A DNA stretch of 64,000 bases from SKKY01 sp965228015 (GCA_965228015.1 OZ245787.1:992001-1056000), one strand, 5' to 3'. Counted from the stretch's first letter, positions 19,442 to 29,898 are shown. Numbers and translations are program-made. The notes: a model not told the origin generated them from the sequence alone.

Positions 19442-20757
19442 TTTCAAAGCTTATCAATCCATTCTTCTCATATTTTTGGGATAATAATTTTTTAAACCAA
19501 CCTAAAGGGAATCCATCCACAGCAAATATACTCCATCCCTTTTCAGGAAAATCCATAATAATTGTCTCACCTTTTAAATATGAAAGCACTTCCTGATCCA
19601 AATTTGAAAAATTTAACTTTTTTGAAAGCTTTAAGTGGCAAAGCAAGAGCTAAATCAGGGGATGGCTCAAAACGATTTTTCTTTAGTTCACCTAAAAACA
19701 GGCCAGGTCTTAAAACAATAATTTTCTTTAAATTAGGATATACATCAGGAAGCAAATATAGCCTTTCTTTAATTTCAATAATTCTTGATAAATCAAAATA
19801 ATCTCTGTACTCTTCAGTTATTGTATCTTTAATAAAATCAATAAAATAATAATTATTATAGGTTCTTTTATTTAATAGCCCTATGTTTTTCTTTTCTTCT
19901 TCGGACTCTTTTTTTATTAATGCAGTAAACTACCTTTCTCCTTTTTCCTTATGAAGCCAAATCCTTTTGGAATCTATCATCTGCGCAGAGAAATTTTCGC
20001 AAAGCCAAGTAATATTTTCTTCATTTTCTAATTTATTAAAAGTACAGGTGGAAAAAGTCATTAAACCACCATTCTTCAGCATTTTAAATGCAGATTCAAT
20101 AATATCCTTCTATACTCTCTGACATTCTTCTATAGAATAAAGGCTTAAATCCTCTATTGATGATGGATCTCTTCTGAACATTCCTTCCCCTGAACAAAGT
20201 GCATCTATCAATATATGAGTAAAAAAATCTGCCAGCTCTTTAGATATAGTTTCCGGTTTACTGTTACATACTACCGTATCTGTTACACCCATTCTTATTG
20301 TATTACTAATTAAAGCCATAGTTCTCTTGGGACTAATATCATTAACAAAAAGTATTCCTTGATTTTCCATCATTTCAGCTAACTGAGTACTTTTCCCTCC
20401 TGGAGCAGCACACAAATCCAAAACAACTGATTTTTTGTCTGGTTTTAGTGTTTCAGTCGGTAGCATGGCGGAAGGTTCTTGTAAATAATATAAACCCGCA
20501 TAATAATAGGGATGTTTACCCGGATGTTCTTCTTTGCTGTAGTAAAATCCATTTTCTGCCCAGGGTATTGGTTCTAGCTTAAATGGAGATATTTTTAAAA
20601 AGTCTTCTACAGATATTTTTAGAGTATTTATCCTAAGGCCCAAAACCGGCTCTTCATTTAAGGATTTTTTAAAGTCCTCAAACTCCTTCTTATCAAGAAC
20701 TTCTTCAATTCTATCTATAGTGACAACTGGAATTCTTTCATAAATATTTTTTATCAT
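19416..20757 (-). pseudogene. RsmF/NOL1-type 16S rRNA m5C methyltransferase, multiply broken
   Basis: This SAM-dependent cytosine-5 RNA methylase has PxxAMLP (EPSAMLPTETL), the SAM motif DLCAAPGGKSTQLAEMM, and the DALCSGEGMFRRDP motif; its second conserved cysteine lies in MTFSTCTFN. The frame is interrupted by TAG at 20110-20112, where QRVQKDII expects Gln, and by TAG at 19930-19932 after KGER. A one-base insertion at 19612-19614 comes next, before the C-terminal pre-PUA-like region (FPEKGWSIFAVDGFPLGWFK). The start at 20757 follows GGAG. At least three lesions make it a clear pseudogene. Confidence 0.88.
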
Positions 20758-20815
20758 TTAATTCTCCATCTCAATTCAATATTTCCTCATTAATCTTACT
20801 ATTTTCATTTTTTTA

Positions 20816-20844
20816 TTGCAAATAGACATCCTTTAGCATAAAAT
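20816..20844 (+). promoter_or_regulatory. Promoter of ychF
   Basis: TTGCAA (20816-20821), a 17-base spacer and TAAAAT (20839-20844) on the plus strand, 45 bases before the ychF start. Confidence 0.65.
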
Positions 20845-20888
20845 CATAATACTGCAATAAATTAAGTAACAAAAGAGGAGTGTAAAGA

Positions 20889-21992
20889 TTGGCTTTAAAA
20901 TGTGGAATAGTTGGATTGCCAAATGTTGGTAAATCAACATTATTTAATGCGATTACCCAGGCAGGTGCAGAGTCGGCAAATTATCCCTTCTGTACAATTG
21001 ATCCTAACGTGGGAATCGTAAACGTACCTGACGAGAGACTTGAAAAACTTACAGAAATCATAAAACCTAAAAAAACTATATATACAACTTTTGAATTTGT
21101 TGATATTGCCGGTCTGGTTGCTGGAGCAAGTAAAGGAGAAGGCCTTGGTAACAAGTTCCTTTCTCATATCAGAGAAGTTGATGCTATTGCTCACGTTGTA
21201 AGATGTTTTGAAGATGATGACATTACTCATGTTTCCGGGAAAGTAGATCCTGTAAATGACATTGAGGTAATCAATTTAGAATTAGTTCTTGCTGATCTGG
21301 AAGTTTTAGAAGGCAGAAGAACCAGATTAAAAAACAAACTAAAAGCTAACGATAAGGAAGCTGTATTTGAAGATCAGCTTCTTGGAAAAATTATTGAGCA
21401 GGCTTTGGCGGAAGGAAAAGCGGCCAAAGCCTTAGATTACTCTGAAGAAGAGCTTGCTGTAATTAAAAATTTCAATCTTTTATCAATGAAACCAGTTATA
21501 TATGTAGCTAATGTTTCTGAAGATGATATTTTAGATACTGAAAATCATCGCCTTGTAAACAAAGTTAGAGAATATGCCAAAGATGAAAATGCTGAAGTAA
21601 TTCCAGTATCTGCAAAAATAGAATCTGAAATAGCAGAATTGTCAGCTGAAGAAAAGAAAGAATTTTTAAAAGATATGGGGCTTTACGCCTCTGGTCTTGA
21701 TCTTTTAATCAAAGCTGCCTATTACCTTTTAGGACTGGAAACATATCTTACTGCAGGAGAACAAGAAGTAAGAGCATGGACTATTCGTAAAGGAACAAAA
21801 GCCCCTCAGGCTGCCGGAGTTATTCACTCAGACTTTGAAAGAGGCTTTATAAGAGCCGAAGTAGTTTCCTACGAAGACCTGATGAGCGCAGGATCTTTTG
21901 CAAAAGCCAGAGAACTTGGCAGACTTCGTCTTGAAGGAAAAGAATATGTTGTTAAAGATGGGGATGTAGTTCATTTTAGATTTAATGTGTAA
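20889..21992 (+). CDS. ychF: Redox-regulated ATPase YchF (Obg family)
   Basis: This P-loop ATPase of the Obg group associates with ribosomes. It has 367 residues, the normal length. The P-loop GLPNVGKST is at residues 8-16 and the G3 motif DIAGLVAGAS near 72. The G4 position reads NVSE rather than NKxD, which in this family gives ATP rather than GTP preference. A C-terminal TGS domain ends YVVKDGDVVHFRFNV. The start is TTG at 20889, behind GAGGAG. It is intact. Confidence 0.97.
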   Translation: MALKCGIVGLPNVGKSTLFNAITQAGAESANYPFCTIDPNVGIVNVPDERLEKLTEIIKPKKTIYTTFEFVDIAGLVAGASKGEGLGNKFLSHIREVDAIAHVVRCFEDDDITHVSGKVDPVNDIEVINLELVLADLEVLEGRRTRLKNKLKANDKEAVFEDQLLGKIIEQALAEGKAAKALDYSEEELAVIKNFNLLSMKPVIYVANVSEDDILDTENHRLVNKVREYAKDENAEVIPVSAKIESEIAELSAEEKKEFLKDMGLYASGLDLLIKAAYYLLGLETYLTAGEQEVRAWTIRKGTKAPQAAGVIHSDFERGFIRAEVVSYEDLMSAGSFAKARELGRLRLEGKEYVVKDGDVVHFRFNV

Positions 21993-22336
21993 AAATTAAT
22001 ATAAAACATTAGAAAGAGCCGGAAAAATTTTCCGGCTCTTTCTAATTTCTTGTTTTCTTTTTCTTTCGCCTGTCCTCTTTTATATCCAATATAGTAACCA
22101 ATGAATCCTGCTCCAAGAGCTGCCTGAAGAGCAAATAGCAAACTCTCCGTCTCTCCACCTGGTGGCTCCCAGAAACTATTAAACCAAGGTTCATATTCCG
22201 GATTAATTTCTGTTATCATTTCTTCCGCAGCCCCATCAGCACCGCCAAATTCTGAATCTTTAACTAAGTAGAGAAGGAAAATTGCAAGAAGAGCAACTAA
22301 CAGAAGTAAAATAATATTATTACGCATGATTGTCAT
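21971..22336 (-). CDS. cbiN: Cobalt transport protein CbiN, possibly read-through at the C-terminus
   Basis: CbiN is the small membrane partner of CbiM in the cobalt ECF transporter. An N-terminal helix (IILLLLVALLAIFLLYLV) is followed by a periplasmic loop with GGADGAAEEMI and a second helix, then GYYIGYKRGQ, where the family normally ends. Here the frame continues for about 35 more residues through the downstream terminator palindrome (22009-22045) and into the end of ychF. That suggests a lost stop or one-base shift near 22050. The start overlaps the end of cbiM by 17 bases. Confidence 0.85.
   Translation of the reverse strand: MTIMRNNIILLLLVALLAIFLLYLVKDSEFGGADGAAEEMITEINPEYEPWFNSFWEPPGGETESLLFALQAALGAGFIGYYIGYKRGQAKEKENKKLERAGKFFRLFLMFYINFYTLNLK
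22009..22045. terminator. Bidirectional terminator between ychF and cbiN
   Basis: A perfect inverted repeat, TTAGAAAGAGCCGGAAAA and its complement around a one-base centre, lies 17 bases after the ychF stop. It serves convergent ychF and the cbi operon. Confidence 0.85.
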
Positions 22337-23080
22337 CTCCCAAAACCTCTCCTTTTTTGAAAATATTTAAAGTAATTAATTCCTGTGAATTATATTTTGA
22401 CAGGAAATTAAAGATAACTACGGTAAGCAAACCCTCACTAATTGCCAAGGGAATTTGAGTTACTACAAATATTGTAAGAAATTTAGCTGCTGAAGCCATT
22501 ACTCCACCTGCTTCTGCTGGGAAAGCAAGAGCTAACTGGAATGAAGTTGTAACATAAGTCATAAGGTTACCTAGTGCAGCAGCAAGAAAAACAGCAATTC
22601 CATTTGATATTCCTGATTTTTTTGCAAGTTTATAAGTACCATATGCTACAAATGTTCCAACTATCACCATAGAGAAAACGTTTGCTCCAAGAGTGGTAAT
22701 ACCGCCGTGAGCAAGTAAAATTGCCTGGAATAATAAAACAATCATACCAAGCACACTCATTGCAGAGGGTCCAAATAAGATTGCTCCTAAACCCACTCCA
22801 GTTGGGTGAGAGTTGCTGCCAGTTGAAGGGATCTTTAATGCAGATAAAACAAAAGCAAAAGCTCCTGCTACCCCTAAAAGCAGTTTTAACTCAGGGTTCT
22901 CTTTCTTTTTTTTGAAATTGATATTACACCGCGAACAACAACAGGCAACGAAACTAAAGCCCAAAATGCCGCCCATTTATATGGAAGAAATCCTTCCATA
23001 ATATGCATAGCGAAAGCTGATTCAGGAAGTGCAAAAATAACAAGCAATGCCCAAATACTGTAAAGTTTTTTATTAAACAC
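22320..23080 (-). pseudogene. cbiM: Cobalt ECF transporter substrate component CbiM, frameshifted
   Basis: CbiM is the S-component that binds cobalt through its N-terminal Met-His. A signal peptide (IWALLVIFALPESAFA) precedes MHIMEGFLP, matching the family. The frame breaks at a T8 run at 22906-22913 (A8 in the gene); one more base joins VISISKKKKENPE to the long C-terminal part with GSNSHPTGVGLGAILFGP and LQAILLAHGGITTLGAN. Rejoined length is about 250 residues, normal. It is part of cbiQOMN under the cobalamin riboswitch. Confidence 0.92.
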
Positions 23081-23174
23081 TTTACTTCCTCCTTGTCCAT
23101 TTATCTTTCGTAAATGGAAAATTTATAATAATCCTTCTGATATAATTATTGCCGGCAATTTTTCAAAAGGTTTA

Positions 23175-24001
23175 TCACTTAATTAGATTTATTAAACCAT
23201 CTCTGGTTCTGGGAATATTGGTATCATCTTTTACCATTCCCTTACTTAACAAATAGTCATACATATCCAAAACCCAGGGTTTTTTCAAATTTCCCCTTTT
23301 TAATACCTGAACATCTCTAAATAATTCTGCAGGATCTCCTTCTGCAATAATTTCTCCCTGGCTTAAAACAAAAACGTAGTCGGCCCAGGAAAAAACTTCA
23401 TCCATATTATGGCTGGAAATTATTACAGTAGTTCCTTGCTTATTCAAATCATTTAACATTTCCATAATCTGTGATGTAAAACCGGATCAAGACCCGCAGT
23501 AGGTTCATCAAGAATCATAACTTCCGGGCTCATTGCAAGAACACCAGCTATAGCAACTCTCTTTTTCTGACTATAACTCAAAAAGTGGGTTAGTTTATCT
23601 CTAAGTTCTAATGTACCTGTTTGAGTCATTGCATCTTCTATTCTTTCTCTTATTTCTTTCTCATCCCACCCTAAATTAACAGGTCCGTAAGAGATATCCT
23701 AATACACACTCCCTGAAAAAAGCTGGTTGTCTGGATCTTGAAAAACGATACCAACGTTCTTTCTGATATTTTTTATTTCTCCAGAAGAATAGTCCATCTT
23801 TTTATCACGATAGTATATCTTACCTGAATCGGGGCGATGTATTCCGTTAAAATGCAGGAATAATGTAGTCTTCCCAGATCCATTGTTGCCAATGACTGCT
23901 ACTTTTTTACCTTCAGGTATATTCATGGATAATTTTTTTAGTGCCTTTGTTCCATCCATATAAGAAAAACACAAATTCTCAGTTTTTAATATGTAACTCA
24001 A
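23175..24001 (-). pseudogene. cbiO: Cobalt ECF transporter ATPase CbiO, stop plus frameshift
   Basis: This is the ATP-binding subunit. Walker A, VIGNNGSGKTTLFLHFNG, the Q-loop (FQDPDNQLFSGSVY) and Walker B, VMILDEPTAGLDP, are all readable. A TAG at 23699-23701 follows SGSVY, where the family has Gln (CAG in one step). A G2 run at 23482-23483 should be G3 to join AGLDPGFTSQIMEML to the C-terminal part with the H-loop (VIISSHNMDEV). The ABC signature region is degenerate, LSYSQKKRVAIAG. The start is TTG at 24001 behind AAAGGA. Confidence 0.9.
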
Positions 24002-24007
24002 AGTTTT

Positions 24008-24785
24008 TTATCCTTTCTGTCTGCTTAGAAAAAATGCAGTACTTATTATTAATATATCTAAAAATAAAAAAAAATATTATTTTTTGAAAAAGAATACTCG
24101 GGATTTAAAACCTTTAAATTTCCTTCAAATCCCCTGGATTCAAGACTTTGTAATAAATTTTTTTGATTTGAAAAAAGCTTTACCCCATAAATTACCAAAT
24201 AAAAGGGCAAAAGAATTAAGTGATTTTTTTAAAACTACTATGTCCATATCTTGCTTGTTGTGCATAGTAAATATTAAAAGAAGTATTAATGAAAACAAAA
24301 ATAAATCTATATATTAATGTCATCAATTCAATTACAGAATCTGGCCCTTTAAATATTTGCATTACATATATAAGCTTAACCATTGGAGTAGTAAGTGCCA
24401 TAAAATAAAGACAAGAAACAGCGCTTAAGGAAACAGTCGATGTTTTAAAGGCTGTATCAAGACTTTTCTCTGTAATTCCTATGTTAAAATCTAAAAAATC
24501 AAAATAAAAAAGATAATTTAATTCCATGGAACTTATTTGAAAAGCTATTGTTATAACTCCAATAAACAAAACCCTAAAGGTATCATCATTAATTTTAGAA
24601 TTACACCTGTATTTATCTGAGCTTTAATAATTAATAATGTAAGCATTATTAATTATTAAGAAATGAATGCGCTAGTCTTTTATAAAAAATGCCATCATCA
24701 TTGTAATTAAAGCAAAAATCACTCTTTCAAGAGGATGCGTATTCCTTAATTTATTCGAATATACAAACTGTTCTATATAAAGCAT
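24008..24785 (-). pseudogene. cbiQ: Cobalt ECF transporter transmembrane component CbiQ, heavily decayed
   Basis: The N-terminus, MLYIEQFVYSNKLRNTHPLE, starts at 24785. A TAG follows FFIKD where KDQRIHF reads smoothly with Gln. At least five single-base indels in A/T runs interrupt the hydrophobic helices; an open segment of 117 codons (24569-24216) covers the middle and ends QQARYGHSSFKK, the coupling-helix region. The later ESRGFEGN box is readable in another frame. This is the most degraded gene of the operon and directly follows the riboswitch. Confidence 0.8.
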
Positions 24786-24818
24786 AATTCCCAACCTTAT
24801 TCTTTAGTAAACAATAAA

Positions 24819-24852
24819 ATAAGCCTCTTGTTTTATAAAAACAAGAGGCTTC
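24819..24852 (-). terminator. Terminator of the cobalamin riboswitch
   Basis: On the minus strand the stem AAGCCTCTTGTTTT / AAAACAAGAGGCTT with a 4-base loop is followed by an ATTTTATT tract, between the aptamer and cbiQ. Confidence 0.8.
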
Positions 24853-24904
24853 CCCATTTTAAGTCATTTGTATCTAATCTATTTCCCATAGAGTAGTAAA
24901 GAAT

Positions 24905-25060
24905 CATAGGCAGGTCTCCTGGCTTACGTGTCATTCTCTACCCAGCCTTCCCGAATTTTTTCAGTGGCATTTAGGGTTTTGTCTCCGCATACAGTGGTGG
25001 GTCCGCGCCGGCTTTACCAGTCTTCCCTATTCTCCTCAATTTTGAGGCACCTTTGACTTC
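24905..25060 (-). promoter_or_regulatory. Cobalamin riboswitch
   Basis: On the minus strand the elements occur in order: GGTGCC, a GGGAA segment, GCCACTG, GGGAAGGC and the B12-box-type AGCCAGGAGACCTGCC at 24909-24924. It precedes cbiQOMN and a terminator, so cobalamin should shut off cobalt uptake. Confidence 0.95.
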
Positions 25061-25081
25061 ATATTATTTTTTATATGACAA

Positions 25082-25110
25082 ATTTTACACTTTGTTGATC
25101 TTATTGTCAA
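25082..25110 (-). promoter_or_regulatory. Promoter of the cobalamin riboswitch / cbi operon
   Basis: TTGACA (25110-25105), a 17-base spacer and TAAAAT (25087-25082) on the minus strand. ISLre2 copy B begins 16 bp upstream of the -35 box. Confidence 0.85.
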
Positions 25111-25117
25111 TCTCAAT

Positions 25118-26686
25118 TAACTATCAGATCGTGTCAATTAATTATGGGTTTTAAAAGAATAAAAAACCCCTTGTATGTATTACGTGCTAAATCGCACTCG
25201 CTATCCTTTTAAACAATTCTCTTTTCCAAGTTCTCTTGCCAGTTAAAACTACTGGCACATTGCCGAATTTCTCATCTGATATTAGGTTCGTAGCTTTTTT
25301 TATAACACGGCTTTCTAATTTTATGATTCTTGTTTCTGTTTTTCTTGCTTCTTTCTTTTACTAAATCATATACATTACCTGAATTAGCCTTAAAAGCCCT
25401 CAGACGTGACATTTGATCAACACCTTCTCTGCACCAGCTTAGAGGCCTTGAACTTAATCTTGCAGATAATATATGACTAATATGGCCTTCTGTGCTACAG
25501 CCTATATAATCCGGGTCATATTGATTCATTATACCTTCCCAATTATTTAACACATAACTTCTAGCATCTTTTATTGCTTCTATTTTTTGTTTCTGATTCT
25601 GTTTCTTCAATTATTGCTTTGAATAAATCTTTTACGAAATCTTTCCTTTTCGTATTTATGTAATACCACATCATTTGGTGTGTGCCTTTCATATGAGCAG
25701 TTGCCTTCTTTATATATTTCGACAAATAGTATCTATCTAAAACATAGATACTATCTTTAATCCATTCTTTGCCTTGTTTTATCCAGTTGGCTCCATCTCC
25801 TGATAAATATATCTTTTCGATAGTTTCTTCTTCATAGTTGCTATCAATATAATCAGCTACTTCAAGCCATAAATCAGCACTATCTTGGTAGAGACCACTA
25901 AAGTATCTGGGATTTATTAATTCATATCTATCTTTACTTACCTTTCACTTACCTTCGTGAACATAAATTAATCTAGGTTCGGCACATGTTCCTCTTTGAA
26001 GTGAAACATGATCTTCATCAACTTCGATGTACAAAATCTTAGCTTGAGAATCAGTTTTTTCACTGGTGCTGCATGATTAGAAATATCTTTAAGCTTTCTA
26101 ATAGAATTCATTACTGTTTGACCAGTAAGATATACATTCTTCGATATTTTTTCGCTACTTTTTCTGTATGGTGTCTCTATTGCTTCTTCTATTAACATTG
26201 ATTCTAGCAATATATCCATTCTGTCATTTGCTTCAATACCAACAGCTTCATCAGATAAGTATTTATATTCACCGGTAATTTTATAAACATAATACGTTCT
26301 TTTATAGGTTACTTCACCAAATATCGTCACCAAACTTTTCTTCGACTTTGTTTCCTTTATTTTCCAGTCTCTTTTTCTTGCACAATCTTTTTTAACTAAA
26401 ATATCTACAGTTTCAAGTACTTTTTCTGTAATTGCAACCCCAACTTCATCCAGTATTTTTTTGGTTTTTAAAATGAATTTAGATATATTATTTCCCTCAA
26501 TTAAAGTTGTTTCCATATTTTCTGCTATTTCTTTACCGATTTTAGTTGCAATTTCATGTATAATATTATTCATTAGAGTTTCTCCTTTTTTGCGATTTGG
26601 TTTAGCGATTTAATTGTAACATAAGGAGTTGCTCTAATATTTTTTTGTTTTTTTACCCATAATTATTTTACACTAACAAACTATCG
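25118..26686 (-). mobile_element. ISLre2-family element, copy B
   Basis: The element spans 25127-26677 (1551 bp), nearly identical to copy A. Its flanking 9-mers are TAACTATCA and AAACTATCG, a near-duplication with seven of nine bases equal, again centred on ACTATC. It is oriented toward the cbi promoter. Confidence 0.9.
25272..26573 (-). pseudogene. UPF0236/ISLre2 transposase, multiply interrupted (copy B)
   Basis: It has the same arrangement as copy A. The N-terminal 201 codons start at 26573 with MNNIIHEIATKIGKEIAENM. The middle segment lies in another frame and carries a TGA after YVHEGK, and the C-terminal 112 codons end at 25272. Small substitutions distinguish it from copy A (for example CSTEGHISHIL instead of CSAEGHISYIL), but the three interruptions are the same. 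Confidence 0.85.
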
Positions 26687-26720
26687 CGAAACTTATCTGT
26701 ATATGCATAGCAACTATTTC

Positions 26721-27134
26721 TTAGAACATTGACTTCCTTTCTTTTTTCTCTTTTTCTGTTGTTAGTTTTAAATCTTCTATTCTATGAACTACTTGATAAA
26801 AACATTTAAAAATTTGAACTACTACTTCTGCTAAATGTATGCAACCATCTTTTCCTCCTAAATTTTTATTTATAAATGCTGTTGCTCCTGTTTTCACCTC
26901 AAGCCCGTTGATTCTGTTAATAATATCTTTAATGTCTGAACAATATGTATAGGGTGATTTTATCCACTCTGTATTTATTACTTCAATAACTTTTTCTTCT
27001 TTGTAATCAAATTTTAAGACGGATAAAATATGATGACGGTCATCAATTAATTCTCCTTTAATAAAAATATTGTTTTCATTTTCTTCATCCAGCCAAGCAC
27101 TTGTTTTTAATTCCCTTGATAAAATTATGTTCAT
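26721..27134 (-). CDS. DUF2889 family protein
   Basis: The 137-residue protein fits the DUF2889 pattern. It has a beta-rich first half with ELIDDRHH, then PYTYCSDIKDIINRINGLEV with the conserved Cys, and a C-terminal GCIHLAEVVVQIF motif that matches the family GCxHL box. The function of the family is unknown. The start is the ATG at 27134 behind GAGGTG. The gene is divergent from cinA and is cut off from its former left neighbour by ISLre2 copy B. Confidence 0.7.
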   Translation of the reverse strand: MNIILSRELKTSAWLDEENENNIFIKGELIDDRHHILSVLKFDYKEEKVIEVINTEWIKSPYTYCSDIKDIINRINGLEVKTGATAFINKNLGGKDGCIHLAEVVVQIFKCFYQVVHRIEDLKLTTEKEKKERKSMF

Positions 27135-27234
27135 ATTTTTCACCTCATACCAATTATAGTATTTTTTTATTATTGTGTACTTTGAAAAAAAGTTATAATA
27201 TAAAATACAATCAATTATAAGGGGGCTTTATCTT

Positions 27235-28458
27235 ATGAGAGTAGAGTTGCTAACAGTGGGAACAGAATTATTGCTGGGAGACATTCTTAATAGTAACAGC
27301 CAGTATCTTGCAAAAAAAATAGCGGAATCCGGTTTTAATCTTCATTTTCAGACAGTTGTAGGTGATAATGAGGCAAGAATACTTGAATGCCTTAAAATTG
27401 CATTTAAACGCAGCGATATGGTTATTACTACCGGTGGATTAGGCCCTACTGATGATGATATTACAAAAGAAACATGTGCTAAATTTTTTAATAAAAATTT
27501 AATTTTAGATCAACAGTCTTTGGAGAAAATTCAAAAAATTTTCTCTCAAAGAAATATTCAAATGCTGGAAATTAATAAAAAACAAGCATATTTTATTGAA
27601 GGCAGCAAAATTCTTGAAAATAATTTTGGTTCAGCAATAGGCTGCTATCTGGAAAATGAGGGAAAGCATTTAGTTATTCTTCCCGGTCCTCCTTCAGAAA
27701 TGATTCCAATGTTTGAAGAACAAGTTGCCCCTTATCTTAAATCTTTACAAAATGCAATATTTTTTTCAAATTATATAAATATTTTTGGAATTGGAGAGTC
27801 TTCAGTTAATGAAGTAGTTAAGGATCTTTTAACTCAGTCTAATCCTGTCCTTACTCCATACGCAAAGGATTCTTATGTTAAACTTAGAATTGCAGCTGCT
27901 GCTTCCAGTGAAAATACTGCTCAGGTGGAAATAAATAAAATGAAAAAAGAAATATACTCCCGGCTTGGTGATTATATTTTTAGTGAAGGAAATCAGTCTT
28001 TAGAAGAGGTTGTTCAGGAAAAACTTGAAAAAAATAAATATACCATCTCCACGGCTGAATCCTGCTCAGGAGGACTACTTGCTGCAAAATTGGTTAACTT
28101 ACCAGGAATCTCAAACACCTTTATTGAGGGAATTATTGCTTATTCTAATTCTGCTAAAGCAAGGACTCTTGGTATCCCAGAAAACATAATAATTAAATAT
28201 GGAGCAATTAGCAAAAAAACAGCAAAATATATGGCCCGGAATGTTGCATTAATAAATAACACCGACATAGGAATTTCTACCACTGGCATAGCCGGACCAG
28301 GCAATGATAGTACTGGTAAACCTGTAGGCCTTGTATATATTGGTCTTTATATAAGAGGAAAAGAATACTATCAGGAACTAAATTTATTTGGAACCCGAAA
28401 TAAAATAAGAGAAATGACTACCCTTTATGCTTTGGACTATCTAAGAAAAAACTTATAA
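27235..28458 (+). CDS. cinA: CinA family nicotinamide-nucleotide amidase / competence-damage protein
   Basis: This two-domain protein of 407 residues has an N-terminal molybdopterin-binding-like COG1058 domain (TVGTELLLGDILNSN, TTGGLGPTDDDITKE, LPGPPSEMIPMF). It also has a C-terminal PncC deamidase domain (TAESCSGGLLAAKL, TTGIAGPGNDSTGKPVG). Known members hydrolyse NMN or ADP-ribose in pyridine nucleotide recycling. GGGGGC precedes the ATG. The frame is intact and a strong hairpin follows the stop. Confidence 0.95.
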   Translation: MRVELLTVGTELLLGDILNSNSQYLAKKIAESGFNLHFQTVVGDNEARILECLKIAFKRSDMVITTGGLGPTDDDITKETCAKFFNKNLILDQQSLEKIQKIFSQRNIQMLEINKKQAYFIEGSKILENNFGSAIGCYLENEGKHLVILPGPPSEMIPMFEEQVAPYLKSLQNAIFFSNYINIFGIGESSVNEVVKDLLTQSNPVLTPYAKDSYVKLRIAAAASSENTAQVEINKMKKEIYSRLGDYIFSEGNQSLEEVVQEKLEKNKYTISTAESCSGGLLAAKLVNLPGISNTFIEGIIAYSNSAKARTLGIPENIIIKYGAISKKTAKYMARNVALINNTDIGISTTGIAGPGNDSTGKPVGLVYIGLYIRGKEYYQELNLFGTRNKIREMTTLYALDYLRKNL

Positions 28459-28460
28459 AA

Positions 28461-28491
28461 AAAGCTCTGCTGAGAAATTCAGCAGAGCTTT
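28461..28491. terminator. Bidirectional terminator between cinA and livF
   Basis: The inverted repeat AAAGCTCTGCTGA / TCAGCAGAGCTTT has a 5-base loop and A/T runs on both sides. ISL3 copy 2 inserted 8 bases after it, separating it from livF. Confidence 0.88.
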
Positions 28492-28499
28492 AATATTTT

Positions 28500-29886
28500 G
28501 GTTCTACAATAAATGTTGGGGTGGTAAAAATCATTCTGACATTTTTTGCGAAAAAATACAGAGCATTGGGTAAATCCATATTAGAGAACACTCACTGTAA
28601 TCTAAGGAGGAATTTACTTATGCTCTGTAATAACTATTATATTAAAAAATTAATTGGTTTTAAAGGGATAATTTTAGAACAATTAGAAACTTCTTCTGAT
28701 TCAATGTCCTTTTCTTTTTCTCTGGAGATTAAAACTCACAATTACCCCAAATGCCATCAACAAACCAGTAAAGTTCATGATTACAGAATTCAAATGATAA
28801 AAGATATTTCCATCTCAGGGAAGAAAACCTACCTTTACTATAAAAAAAGAAGGTACGTTTGTAATCACTGCAATAAAAAATTCTACAAAAAAAATGATTT
28901 TCTCCCCCGCTATCAAAGAATGACCAGCAGGCTGATAAAATACATAATTACTCGAATGAAAAATGTTTACTCTGTATCTGATATTGTCAAAGAGAATAAT
29001 ATTTCACCATCAACGGCTCTCAGGCTTTTTAGATTCATAAACTATTCCCTAACAAAATTGCCCGAAGCAATCTCTATTGATGAATTTAAAGGTAATGCCG
29101 GGGGCAAAAAGTACCAGTGCATATTAACTGATCCCCAAAACAAGAAGGTACTTGATATTCTTCACGGAAGAGAACAACACATTTTATCGGACTATTTCAG
29201 GAAATTCAATGACAGGGATAAAGTAAAATACTTCATTATGGATATGTGGCAACCTTACAAGGATATTATTGAAACATATTTTAAAAATGCAACTATCATT
29301 ATCGATAAATTCCATTTCATTAGGCAGGTCACTTGGGCATTTGAAAGAATTAGGAAAGATGAGCAAAAGAAATTTGCCAAGGAAAGGCGAAGATATTTCA
29401 AAAGAAGTCGCTCCCTTCTCTTAAAAAGAATGAAGTATTTAACTCCTGAAGAAATTGACCAGGTAAACGTTATGCTTGCTACTTCTGAGAAACTGCAAAA
29501 AGCTTATATGTTAAAAGAAAAATTTTATAACTTTGTTGACAGCAGTGATTTAGAAAGTGCAAAAAAAGAATTTGAAAGCCTGGTATATGTTTGTTATGTC
29601 CTGTGAGCTTGAAGAATTCGATAAATGCTCCAGAACCATTTTCAACTGGCAGAAATATATTCTTAATTCATTTACTTGTACTTATACTAACGGATATACA
29701 GAAGGAGTTAATAACAAAATTAAGGTTTTAAAAAGAAATGCTTATGGTGTAAGAAATTTTTGGAGATTCAAAAACAGAATAATGCACGTAATGAACTAAA
29801 AACAATTTAAAAAAGTACCGCATTTTTCAATGCGGTACTCATGGAATCTAATCTAATTGGGTTACCCCAACATTTGACAAAGAACC
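28500..29886 (+). mobile_element. ISL3-family element, copy 2
   Basis: 1387 bp with the same ends as copy 1 and a perfect 8-bp target duplication AATATTTT (28492-28499 and 29887-29894). It is inserted between the cinA terminator and the livF stop. Its minus-strand hairpin at the right end faces the liv operon. Confidence 0.96.
28620..29799 (+). pseudogene. ISL3-family transposase, frameshifted (copy 2)
   Basis: Start ATG at 28620 behind AAGGAGG. The frame is open to the region ESAKKEFESLV, where an A7 run near 29562-29568 replaces the A6 of copies 1 and 3. This puts the last 80 codons (SCELEEFDKCSRTIF..., with the catalytic-Glu segment TNGYTEGVNN) in another frame. The Gln codon mutated in copy 1 is intact here. 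Confidence 0.92.
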
Positions 29887-29898
29887 AATATTTTTAGT

